Below are positions 1-5,543 of a stretch of 6,250 bases of DNA, one piece after another. Where the stretch lies: NCBI GenBank assembly GCA_030609445.1, contig JAUWCF010000061.1, positions 1 to 6,250 of the forward strand, read 5' to 3'. Under the pieces are notes generated by a model. That model saw nothing but the letters and a program-made list of their open reading frames with translations. It ran no database searches and was not told the DNA's origin. The translations under genes were made by a program, and so were the position numbers. The DNA comes from Thermoplasmatota archaeon (GTDB taxonomy: Archaea; Thermoplasmatota; E2; DHVEG-1). Position 1 is the first letter of the stretch; the number at the start of each line of letters is the position of its first letter.

Positions 1-135
1 GTAACAAACGACATAGCTATCATTGAGGCAAATAACATGAATGATGGCGCAAAACAATTTGTTGCTCTCTTAATTGTTGTTTCAACGTTTGTGATACTTG
101 CAAAAATTATTGCAGGAGAACTAGCTTTATTTTAG
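1..135 (+). CDS. C-terminal end of a membrane protein (partial)
   Basis: Frame 1 is open from the window edge to TAG at 133-135 and gives 44 residues. The tail starts polar (NDIAIIEANNMNDGAKQ) and ends in a hydrophobic stretch of about 25 residues (FVALLIVVSTFVILAK, then IIAGELALF), which reads as a terminal transmembrane helix. The stop is followed 34 bases later by the TATA box of the next gene, so this gene is transcriptionally separate from the carboxypeptidase. The family cannot be told from so short a tail; a permease or another multi-pass protein would fit. It is called coding because the frame is open from the edge, the hydrophobic composition is coherent, and it stops just before a promoter. 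Confidence 0.6.
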   Translation, partial: VTNDIAIIEANNMNDGAKQFVALLIVVSTFVILAKIIAGELALF

Positions 136-169
136 GTGAAAAGCAGACATTCATCTGGCTTCAAAAAGC

Positions 170-177
170 TTATATAT
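170..177 (+). promoter_or_regulatory. TATA box of the carboxypeptidase gene
   Basis: TTATATAT lies behind an A-rich stretch (AAAAAGC, 163-169) that could serve as BRE. Archaeal transcription starts about 26 bases from the box centre, which predicts a start near position 200. That leaves a leader of about 14 bases containing the GAGG ribosome site at 201-204, and ATG at 214 as the first usable start. Confidence 0.65.
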
Positions 178-200
178 GCTACATTTGTAATAATATAATT

Positions 201-204
201 GAGG
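201..204 (+). promoter_or_regulatory. Ribosome binding site that sets the carboxypeptidase start
   Basis: GAGG sits 9 bases upstream of ATG 214. The longer in-frame reading begins at TTG 199, but that codon lies directly against this site and at or before the predicted transcription start, so it is not a credible start. ATG 214 is preferred. Confidence 0.6.
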
Positions 205-213
205 ATATCTCTT

Positions 214-1404
214 ATGTATAAAAATATGGCAATCAGGAAATGCATCATTTTTCTTGTCTTATGTTTATTTTTATTAACTACTGCTTTTCCGATACTTGGT
301 ATCTCTCAATCAAATCAGACGTATAGCAACATTTCAGATCCGTATCATTATTTCACCTATCAGGAAATGACGGATTTGCTTCATGACCTTGAAGATACGT
401 ATTCTGATATCATGTCGCTTGAGTCAATTGGAGTCAGCTATGAAGGTAGAGATATTTGGATGGTGAAGCTTTCTGACAACGTTGAAGATACAGAAAATGA
501 ACCAGGTGTTCTTTTTATGGGTGCCCATCATGGAAATGAAAAACCATCCTTTGAAGTTCTTATTTTCTTTATTCAACATATGGTTGAAAACTATGGGAAA
601 GAAAACACCGATGATGATGGAGATGGTCTTGTCAACGAGGATCCTATTGATGGTTTTGATAATGATGGTGATGGATTAGTAGATGAAGATCCTTCTGAAG
701 AACGTGTACGAAACGTGATGAATAATACGCAGATTTTTTTAATTCCGATGGTCAGCCCGGATGGTGTCGAGGCTAATTCAAGAAAGAATTGTGCTCCTAA
801 TTATGGCCCTTTTGGGTTTAGTAAAGAGATTACTTCATATGGAGTTAATCTGAACAGAAATTATGATGATCATTGGTTTTTATATTATCTCTTTCCAATG
901 AAGTATCATCTTGTAATGAATATGCTTGATTCAAGTTTTAATTACCGTGGTCCATATCCTTTTTCTGAAAATGAAACAATATCTGTGAGGGATTTTGTAG
1001 AAACACAAGACATCAGCATTTCTTTATCCTATCATTCATATGGTGAATTCATGATTTATCCATGGATGCATACAACACGACCGGCTCCAGATGAAGATCT
1101 TTTCATTTCAATTGGTGATAACATGTCTAAGATAAACAATTACTATCTTTATCTTGGTGGGCAGTATATTATACCACGGTATGGTGGGACGTTAGGTACT
1201 TCTGAAAATTGGTTGTATCGGGAAAGGGGCATTATTTCTTATACTATGGAACTTTGTAAAGAACGCGCGCCATCAAATTCTGCAGTTGTCTATAATGTGT
1301 GTCTCACACATGTTGGTGTAAATCTTTATGTTTGTGAGAGATCGCAGACGGTGAAATCTGAGAAATCCCCATATGAATCAGCATCTTTTTTTAACAGATT
1401 CTAA
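214..1404 (+). CDS. Secreted M14 zinc carboxypeptidase with acidic repeat insert
   Basis: A 396-residue metallocarboxypeptidase of family M14 that should remove C-terminal residues from peptides outside the cell. Seen, numbered from ATG 214: a signal peptide with basic N-terminus (MYKNMAIRKC) and hydrophobic core to about residue 28; the zinc motif HGNE (H106, E109); the substrate-binding NLNRNY (N214, R215); YRGPYPFSENET around 244-255; the third zinc ligand H274 in YHSYGE; and the catalytic Glu E346 in YTMEL. All key M14 residues are present, so it is probably active. Residues 133-160 carry two DxDGDG repeats inserted between the zinc motif and the rest of the domain. There is no C-terminal membrane anchor or sorting domain, so the product is probably released. 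It is monocistronic by context: own TATA box upstream, U-rich terminator downstream, convergent neighbour. Peptide-specific preference cannot be read from the sequence. Confidence 0.93.
   Translation: MYKNMAIRKCIIFLVLCLFLLTTAFPILGISQSNQTYSNISDPYHYFTYQEMTDLLHDLEDTYSDIMSLESIGVSYEGRDIWMVKLSDNVEDTENEPGVLFMGAHHGNEKPSFEVLIFFIQHMVENYGKENTDDDGDGLVNEDPIDGFDNDGDGLVDEDPSEERVRNVMNNTQIFLIPMVSPDGVEANSRKNCAPNYGPFGFSKEITSYGVNLNRNYDDHWFLYYLFPMKYHLVMNMLDSSFNYRGPYPFSENETISVRDFVETQDISISLSYHSYGEFMIYPWMHTTRPAPDEDLFISIGDNMSKINNYYLYLGGQYIIPRYGGTLGTSENWLYRERGIISYTMELCKERAPSNSAVVYNVCLTHVGVNLYVCERSQTVKSEKSPYESASFFNRF
610..693 (+). repeat. Two in-frame acidic DxDGDG repeats inside the carboxypeptidase
   Basis: Two 12-residue units, DDDGDGLVNEDP and DNDGDGLVDEDP, repeat with a 16-residue period (DNA 610-645 and 658-693). 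The spacing of acidic residues resembles EF-hand, dockerin or thrombospondin type 3 calcium loops. They lie after the HxxE zinc motif in what should be a surface loop, so calcium-dependent stabilisation of the secreted enzyme is a reasonable inference. The DNA copies differ at many third positions, so this is a protein-level repeat, not a recent duplication. Confidence 0.75.
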
Positions 1405-1408
1405 ACGA

Positions 1409-1439
1409 TTTTTATAACAATGATGATAGTAATTTTTTT
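1409..1439 (+). terminator. U-rich terminator after the carboxypeptidase gene
   Basis: Two T-runs, five Ts at 1409-1413 and seven at 1433-1439, follow the stop codon within 35 bases with no stable hairpin before them. This is the usual form of an intrinsic archaeal terminator. Confidence 0.5.
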
Positions 1440-1509
1440 GAATATTTAACAAAATATAAAAGCATTAAAAATATACCTTGAAATACTAAGTCTTTTTGAT
1501 AAAATTGTG

Positions 1510-1574
1510 AGAGAAGGGGGATTTAGTGAGGTGGTGAGGAGATGTGATTAAAAACGCTATATCCCCCGTTCTCT
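1510..1574 (-). other. Imperfect 13-bp hairpin, candidate small RNA
   Basis: Left arm 1510-1522 (AGAGAAGGGGGAT) pairs with right arm 1561-1574 (ATCCCCCGTTCTCT) over 13 base pairs with one bulged base at 1568, around a 38-nt loop. The five G-C pairs stand out in a very AT-rich gap. Read on the minus strand, a TATA box at 1599-1606 places a transcription start near 1576, right at the base of the stem, so an RNA beginning with this hairpin is plausible. Its loop would then contain CUCCUCACCACCUC, rich in matches to Shine-Dalgarno motifs. A plus-strand reading is also possible: the loop then holds GAGGTGGTGAGGAG followed by a ten-codon frame from GTG 1544 to TAA 1576. It lies too far from either gene end (105 and 108 bases) and lacks the following U-run expected of a simple terminator. 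Confidence 0.35.
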
Positions 1575-1598
1575 AAGTATACATATTGGACTTACAAG

Positions 1599-1606
1599 TA
1601 TATAAA
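1599..1606 (-). promoter_or_regulatory. TATA-like box in front of the intergenic hairpin
   Basis: The minus strand reads TTTATATA behind an A-rich stretch. Its centre is about 26-28 bases from the start of the hairpin arm at 1574. The surroundings are AT-rich, so a chance match is possible; the support is the spacing to the hairpin, since the AOR gene ends upstream and no other gene uses this site. Confidence 0.35.
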
Positions 1607-1668
1607 TTTTTTTATAAAATTGTAAATTATATTGATAGTTTTATACGTTGCTAGAATTACACGTAACT

Positions 1669-1680
1669 AAAAGAAGAAAA
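1669..1680 (-). terminator. U-rich terminator after the AOR operon
   Basis: Directly after the TGA stop of the AOR gene, the minus strand reads TTTTCTTCTTTT. A pyrimidine tract made mostly of T in this position fits archaeal intrinsic termination; no hairpin precedes it. Confidence 0.4.
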
Positions 1681-1682
1681 TT

Positions 1683-4007
1683 TCACCCTTTTTCCCAATA
1701 TTTACTTTCATCGCTTGGGGATTTCTCACCACCAGAATATGTTCCACCCCAAACATTCAGACCGATTTTTTCATCCTTATCAATCTTTTTTTGAAGCATC
1801 GTAAGCATCCTTGAATCATCCATTCCAAGCTGCTTCATCTTCTGAGGAGTTGGAACACCATTATGAGTCCAACCTCTACGATAATAAACAGCATCTGCTA
1901 GTTTCTGATATTGATCCTGGCGATACTCATAAAGAACATTGATCTTCTTTTTTGTATCCATTTTTTCTACGTCTTTTTCTGACAGCCCTAGTTTTTCAAC
2001 AAGCTGCTTATCATATCTTTCTTTCCTAGAAAGATACTCCATCTCAGTAACAGGCCCCATCGAACGATACGGTATCCAATCATCCTTCCTGCATCCTCGT
2101 CCAAGCCACACGTTCATCGCACGCTGCCAGTTATAACAACGTTCACTTTGTAAAATCAATTCTTCCTTATCAACATTCCAACCAGTTACCGCGTTTTGAA
2201 AGTCAACATAATTTTGAACATGCCCTGGAACTTTAGCAGGCTCACCAGTTTCTGCATTATCTATCGGCTCCACATCATTCCACGGAAGCTTACAGAGACC
2301 ATTCAATCCAAACCAGGTCCGCCACATTGGAAAATAATGAAGCGCTTCTGCCTTATCCCCAAAAGTTGGAATTGCATTATTAACCATATCCATAAAAATA
2401 AGCCAAGCTTCGTCATGCTGCGGGCCCTTCAAAGTAAGCCCATAACCACCCTGCATAGCAAGCGACTCTTTTGTTACATACTCTGAATACTCCAGACCCT
2501 TGCTCTCCATACCCGTATCTTCAACAAGCTGTTTATCACCCCATCCTTTTTTGATCAGCCAATCTTTCACCCGACGAACGCCTTTTGAAGCAACCTGTAT
2601 AAACTCGTCCTTATCTCCTCGGGCTATTCGATGCATGAACTCTAAGACTGCCTCTGCATTACCAAAACAAATTTCGAGACCACCGCATCGCTCTTTACTT
2701 AGGATACCATATTCATACATTTCCATATAAAAAGCAATTGCAGTCCCTGTAGAAATCGTGTCAAGACCATAGGTGTCACAATAAAAATTAAATTCAAGAA
2801 TCCAAAGAGGATCCCAAAGACCCATATTTGACCCGCATCCAATGGTTTCATATTCAGGGCCATCAACAGTAACTTTTTCCCCCTTATACGGACCAGTCAT
2901 AACGGTGAATGCATCAACAGTCTTTGCACAAGCCATCGTACATCCATGCCAGCAACCATCATGAATAACTTTGGTAAAAAGATTATAGAAATGTGGAGAA
3001 TAAATCTTTGATGCCTTAGGAAAGCTACCGAAACGATAGTTTTCAGTAGGAAGCAAATCATATTCATCCATGATTTCAACAAGATGACCTGTTCCAACAG
3101 TACGCATATTACATTGATACCTGTCAAGATCTCTAATTTCTTTGTGAAGTTTTGTTCCTACCTTTACAAGAGTTATAGGATCTGCAGGATTATTGGAAAC
3201 GCCATCAAATCGTTCAACTTTAGCTACAATCGCCTTAATTTTCTTATCCCGAAGTACTGTCCCAAGTCCACCTCGCCCTGCCTGCTTCATACGAGGGACC
3301 TTTCGTCTAATGTCATAAAATGAGAAGTTAAGACAACCCCAAAAGCTATGTTCAGCACCTCTTCCTGCAGAAACAACGGAGACCTTTTGTCGGGACTTAT
3401 CAGTATCTTCAGATGCATACATATAGGTAAGTTGTTCATTGAGCAGATGTGAATCGGTTTTTTCATCTGGTGCAGTCTCAATAGTTATCGTTCTCTTCTC
3501 ACCATCAATAACTATGATGACATCTTCTTTTGCTTTTCCCTGAATTTCTAAAGCATCAAACCCGACGAATTTAAGATACGGCCCAAAGAACCCCCCAACA
3601 TTGCTGTCACAGATAATATCAGTAGATGGAGAAATGGTAAGACATAATGATTTCCCAGATCCTGCATATTGTGTTGTTCCACACAGAGGACCTGTTGTAA
3701 TAATAAGCTCGTTTTCTTCACTGTCCCATCGTGTCGTTGATTTAATAGAATCCCAAAGTAGTTTTAACCCAAAACCTCGACCACCCGTAAATTTCTTTTT
3801 CATTTCATCAGTGACTGGTTTTTCTTTGATTGAACCATTGCTGAGATTTACGTAAAGTGTCCTGTTTGTATACCCGCGTTTTATTTCTCCTTTTTTGAAC
3901 TTATATTCTGTAATAATTTTATGTGCTGCCCTGATTTTTTTTGTATCCCAAGTATGTTTGGTGTTTCCTGTTTCGTAGTCTTCAATTGGGATCTGTCCTT
4001 CTACCAT
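1683..4007 (-). CDS. Aldehyde:ferredoxin oxidoreductase family large subunit (tungsten-bis-pterin type)
   Basis: A 774-residue AOR-family enzyme. The family oxidises aldehydes to acids with ferredoxin at a tungsten (or molybdenum) bis-pterin site in the cytoplasm. Seen, numbered from ATG 4007: a 45-residue N-terminal extension; the AOR N domain starting at NRTLYVNLSNG with FTGGRGFG (73-80), ITTGPLCG (103-110) and AGRGGLGTVLRDKKIKAI (243-260); iron-sulfur Cys C352, C356, C360 and C572; GPEYET (383-388); the pterin motif DTYGLD (411-416); a possible catalytic H531; and YYRRGWTHNGVPT (708-720) as in family C-termini, followed by about 30 extra residues. Oddities: the cluster motif is CX3CX3C where Pyrococcus AOR has CX2CX3C, and the second DxxGLC motif is GLNGLC. 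The ATG at 4007 is chosen over TTG 4037 because AGGGGG stands 9 bases ahead of it. It starts 4 bases after the ferredoxin stop and is the last operon gene. The ferredoxin partner suggests a WOR5/AorAB-like complex; the substrate is unknown. Confidence 0.93.
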   Translation of the reverse strand: MVEGQIPIEDYETGNTKHTWDTKKIRAAHKIITEYKFKKGEIKRGYTNRTLYVNLSNGSIKEKPVTDEMKKKFTGGRGFGLKLLWDSIKSTTRWDSEENELIITTGPLCGTTQYAGSGKSLCLTISPSTDIICDSNVGGFFGPYLKFVGFDALEIQGKAKEDVIIVIDGEKRTITIETAPDEKTDSHLLNEQLTYMYASEDTDKSRQKVSVVSAGRGAEHSFWGCLNFSFYDIRRKVPRMKQAGRGGLGTVLRDKKIKAIVAKVERFDGVSNNPADPITLVKVGTKLHKEIRDLDRYQCNMRTVGTGHLVEIMDEYDLLPTENYRFGSFPKASKIYSPHFYNLFTKVIHDGCWHGCTMACAKTVDAFTVMTGPYKGEKVTVDGPEYETIGCGSNMGLWDPLWILEFNFYCDTYGLDTISTGTAIAFYMEMYEYGILSKERCGGLEICFGNAEAVLEFMHRIARGDKDEFIQVASKGVRRVKDWLIKKGWGDKQLVEDTGMESKGLEYSEYVTKESLAMQGGYGLTLKGPQHDEAWLIFMDMVNNAIPTFGDKAEALHYFPMWRTWFGLNGLCKLPWNDVEPIDNAETGEPAKVPGHVQNYVDFQNAVTGWNVDKEELILQSERCYNWQRAMNVWLGRGCRKDDWIPYRSMGPVTEMEYLSRKERYDKQLVEKLGLSEKDVEKMDTKKKINVLYEYRQDQYQKLADAVYYRRGWTHNGVPTPQKMKQLGMDDSRMLTMLQKKIDKDEKIGLNVWGGTYSGGEKSPSDESKYWEKG

Positions 4008-4011
4008 TGAT

Positions 4012-4461
4012 TTAAACCCCCTGATTATGATACACAACTTCTTTTATATCATCAATAATTTTTTCAACAAGCTCAAGCGCATTTTCTGGACAGGCGCGGA
4101 CACATGATCCACATGAGATGCATTTGAATGGTTCAATTCTTACCTCAGATTTTCTCATTGCACCAATTGGGCAGAAACCAACACATGCCTGACATCCAAC
4201 ACATGTGTCTTTATCAAGCCATACCACACCGTTTTTCCGTCTTGTTAACGCTCCCACTGGACACATGTCAAGGCATAAACCTCTCTGATCACAGACATGC
4301 ATCTGATAACTGTTGTCTTTCCTTATGATACGAATCGCTGATTTATCTCCGCCGTCTTTTGTTTTGAAATGAATCTGCGAGCAGGCTTTTTCACATTCAA
4401 GACAGCCAGTACATTTTTTAGGATAAAACCTCAGTATTTTAACGGTTTTTGCTTTTTGCAT
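4012..4461 (-). CDS. Four-motif ferredoxin, electron-transfer subunit of the AOR
   Basis: A 149-residue polyferredoxin of the HycB/AorA-like type that should carry electrons between the AOR active site and a cellular partner. Four cysteine motifs are seen from ATG 4461: CTGCLECEKAC (C17, 20, 23, 27), CDQRGLCLDMCP (C57, 63, 67), CVGCQACVGFCP (C87, 90, 93, 97) and CISCGSCVRACP (C114, 117, 120, 124). That makes 15 cysteines where four complete [4Fe-4S] sites need 16: in motif 2 the second Cys is Arg60. No signal peptide or membrane segment is visible, so it is cytoplasmic. The start at 4461 is preferred because GGAAGGATGA precedes it; upstream in-frame starts lie inside the membrane-protein gene and lack a ribosome site. 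It ends 4 bases before the AOR gene and starts 10 bases after the membrane-protein gene, which supports translational coupling and complex formation. Confidence 0.92.
   Translation of the reverse strand: MQKAKTVKILRFYPKKCTGCLECEKACSQIHFKTKDGGDKSAIRIIRKDNSYQMHVCDQRGLCLDMCPVGALTRRKNGVVWLDKDTCVGCQACVGFCPIGAMRKSEVRIEPFKCISCGSCVRACPENALELVEKIIDDIKEVVYHNQGV
4017..4022 (-). promoter_or_regulatory. Ribosome binding site that sets the AOR start
   Basis: The minus strand reads AGGGGG within the last codons of the ferredoxin gene, 9 bases before ATG 4007. The alternative upstream TTG at 4037 has no such site and would overlap the ferredoxin gene by 26 bases, so translation most likely starts at 4007. 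Confidence 0.55.
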
Positions 4462-4462
4462 G

Positions 4463-4472
4463 TCATCCTTCC
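4463..4472 (-). promoter_or_regulatory. Ribosome binding site that sets the ferredoxin start
   Basis: The minus strand reads GGAAGGATGA just before ATG 4461, starting at the last base of the upstream gene's stop codon. Two overlapping purine motifs (GGAAGG, AGGATGA) are possible. It favours ATG 4461 over ATG 4479, which has no purine-rich site before it. Confidence 0.5.
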
Positions 4473-5122
4473 TATGCATACAGTATGATAATTGTATTTG
4501 CGATGACAACAAACCAACATACAAGAGAAATTCCAATGGTTGCTGGATAATACAATCGATCTCTAATAGTAATATCAAGTTTTTTTGTTGCTAGAATTGC
4601 AGGTACGGTTATTCCCCCGATAATTGCAGCAAGAAGACCTGCGGCAAGGATTTGTGGAATGAAAACAAGAAGGTTTTCAAGATAGAAACCTGCAGAAGAA
4701 AGCACAGGAGTTAAAATCTGAGTGACAATGTATCCACCTACATATACGAAATAGGTTGTGGTAATCCCCATACTGACACTTAGTTTTGGAAGTTTTAACT
4801 CATTTATATCAAGAGATATTTTATACCATAAAATTTCAAATATTAATCCTTCAGCCATTATCGCAATAGCGGAGCAGATAAAACATCCTCCAAAAGGGTT
4901 AAACAAGCGAAGAGCACCTGCGACAAGTCCCATACCTAGTTGCATACCACGCTGCCTGTAAAGCATTCTGCTCATTGTCATAAGACCCATTGCAAACACG
5001 CCAGTCATAAGAGCACCAGCAGGAAGATTCGAATCACGCAATACAGACCCGATTATACATTCTGAGAACCCCCAAAGTGATCCTAATACAAGAATTCCAG
5101 CGAACAGTTTCATTTTTTCCAT
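4472..5122 (-). CDS. Uncharacterised multi-pass membrane protein of the AOR operon
   Basis: A 216-residue protein with six to seven likely membrane helices: about residues 5-25, 34-50, 59-75, 78-98, 112-138, 147-176 (long, perhaps broken by the GG at 169-170) and 192-214. Gly-rich turns and the segment LFNPFGGCFICSAIAIMAEG (73-92) are distinctive; C80 and C83 form a CxxC at the start of a helix. I do not recognise the family with confidence. Size and helix pattern recall substrate-binding S components of ECF transporters, so cofactor, metal or vitamin uptake is one option; a membrane anchor or electron-transfer partner for the AOR is another. A strong GAGGTG site sits 8 bases before ATG 5122 inside the end of the preceding gene, which ends 2 bases upstream. 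The ferredoxin gene follows after 10 bases, so it is firmly part of the operon. Confidence 0.85.
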   Translation of the reverse strand: MEKMKLFAGILVLGSLWGFSECIIGSVLRDSNLPAGALMTGVFAMGLMTMSRMLYRQRGMQLGMGLVAGALRLFNPFGGCFICSAIAIMAEGLIFEILWYKISLDINELKLPKLSVSMGITTTYFVYVGGYIVTQILTPVLSSAGFYLENLLVFIPQILAAGLLAAIIGGITVPAILATKKLDITIRDRLYYPATIGISLVCWFVVIANTIIILYA

Positions 5123-5124
5123 TT

Positions 5125-5514
5125 TTATTTCACCTCAATTTTTACAATATCTTTTATTCTAAACGCCTTTGGTAAATCAGAAAATATTGACTGTCCTTCT
5201 TCAGTCAAAAGACCGTTTTTCATGTTCACCCATTTCACAGTTTGTTGATATCCATCTGAAGCAATAATTGTATATTCATGTTTTTCCGGCTCTGGAATCC
5301 CAATCTTCATCATTAAAGTATCAAGTGCTATACCTGAAAATGTCTCAAAAGTTCTTTCTTCCCCGATAAAAAATAATTGATCAACGGTATACTCTTGACC
5401 ATTTATGTCAATATATTCCGAATTTATCTGTGTTGCATAGACATAGATTGAAGATAGGCTGCCTATGAAAAGTACAGCAACAGCAAGAATTGGTATGAGT
5501 TTTTCCTTCCCCAT
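5125..5514 (-). CDS. Small membrane-anchored protein resembling a minimal sulfite-oxidase-type pterin fold
   Basis: A 129-residue protein, first gene of the operon. MGKEK followed by a hydrophobic segment (about residues 6-27) forms an uncleaved signal anchor or signal peptide, which puts the remaining roughly 100 residues outside the membrane. That domain has the run EYTVDQLFFIGEER, then FSGIALDTLMMKIGIP, ASDGYQQTVKW and a closing FRIKDIVKIEV. This order (tested residue, 'Y/F-x-G-v-L-x-x-L-L-x-x-x-G', 'DGY' and a final 'v-x-x-I-x-v' strand) resembles the oxidoreductase molybdopterin-binding (sulfite oxidase) domain, at much reduced size. It contains no cysteine at all, so the cofactor-ligating Cys of active sulfite oxidases is missing and enzymatic activity is unlikely. 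A cofactor- or metal-binding or structural role is possible. No Shine-Dalgarno motif precedes ATG 5514, and the predicted transcript starts only about 7 bases upstream, so the mRNA is nearly leaderless. Confidence 0.75.
   Translation of the reverse strand: MGKEKLIPILAVAVLFIGSLSSIYVYATQINSEYIDINGQEYTVDQLFFIGEERTFETFSGIALDTLMMKIGIPEPEKHEYTIIASDGYQQTVKWVNMKNGLLTEEGQSIFSDLPKAFRIKDIVKIEVK
5131..5137 (-). promoter_or_regulatory. Strong ribosome binding site of the membrane-protein gene
   Basis: The minus strand reads TGAGGTG (then AAATAAAA) before ATG 5122, a near-perfect Shine-Dalgarno match. It overlaps the last codons of the 5125-5514 gene, so the two genes are probably translated in a coupled way. 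It selects ATG 5122 over the internal ATG at 5113. Confidence 0.6.
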
Positions 5515-5537
5515 AGTATCGAGTGCACGGATACTAT
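5513..5537. promoter_or_regulatory. Perfect 8-bp dyad, candidate operator of the AOR operon
   Basis: ATAGTATC (5513-5520) and GATACTAT (5530-5537) are exact inverted copies separated by 9 bases, with a GTGCAC palindrome near the centre (5523-5528). The dyad lies between the TATA box and the first codons, over the predicted transcription start near 5521. A repressor bound there would block RNA polymerase. The 17-bp centre-to-centre spacing of the arms suits a dimeric helix-turn-helix protein. The regulator is unknown; control by metal or aldehyde supply would be a guess. An RNA hairpin is less likely because the predicted transcript starts inside the dyad. Confidence 0.5.
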
Positions 5538-5543
5538 ATGACC

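Noticed and set aside
199..213. Upstream TTG start of the carboxypeptidase, adding five residues
   Set aside because: It overlaps the ribosome site and lies at or before the predicted transcription start; ATG 214 is better placed.
1405..1682. Possible insertion-sequence remnant or CRISPR repeat in the convergent gap
   Set aside because: Only one inverted pair is present, with no transposase remnant, no direct repeats at its flanks and no regularly spaced copies.
1939..3855. Several plus-strand open frames opposite the AOR gene
   Set aside because: They are antisense shadows of a well-supported 774-residue enzyme, with Ser/Pro/Leu/Ile-rich nonsense composition.
4462..4578. Longer ferredoxin reading with 39 extra N-terminal residues
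   Set aside because: The extra part runs inside the membrane-protein gene in another frame, has no ribosome site and shows no ferredoxin features.
1649..4598. Shared 12-mer GTTGCTAGAATT near 1649 and near 4587
   Set aside because: The second copy is in coding sequence, flanks differ, and there is no third copy or target-site duplication; chance is likely in AT-rich DNA.
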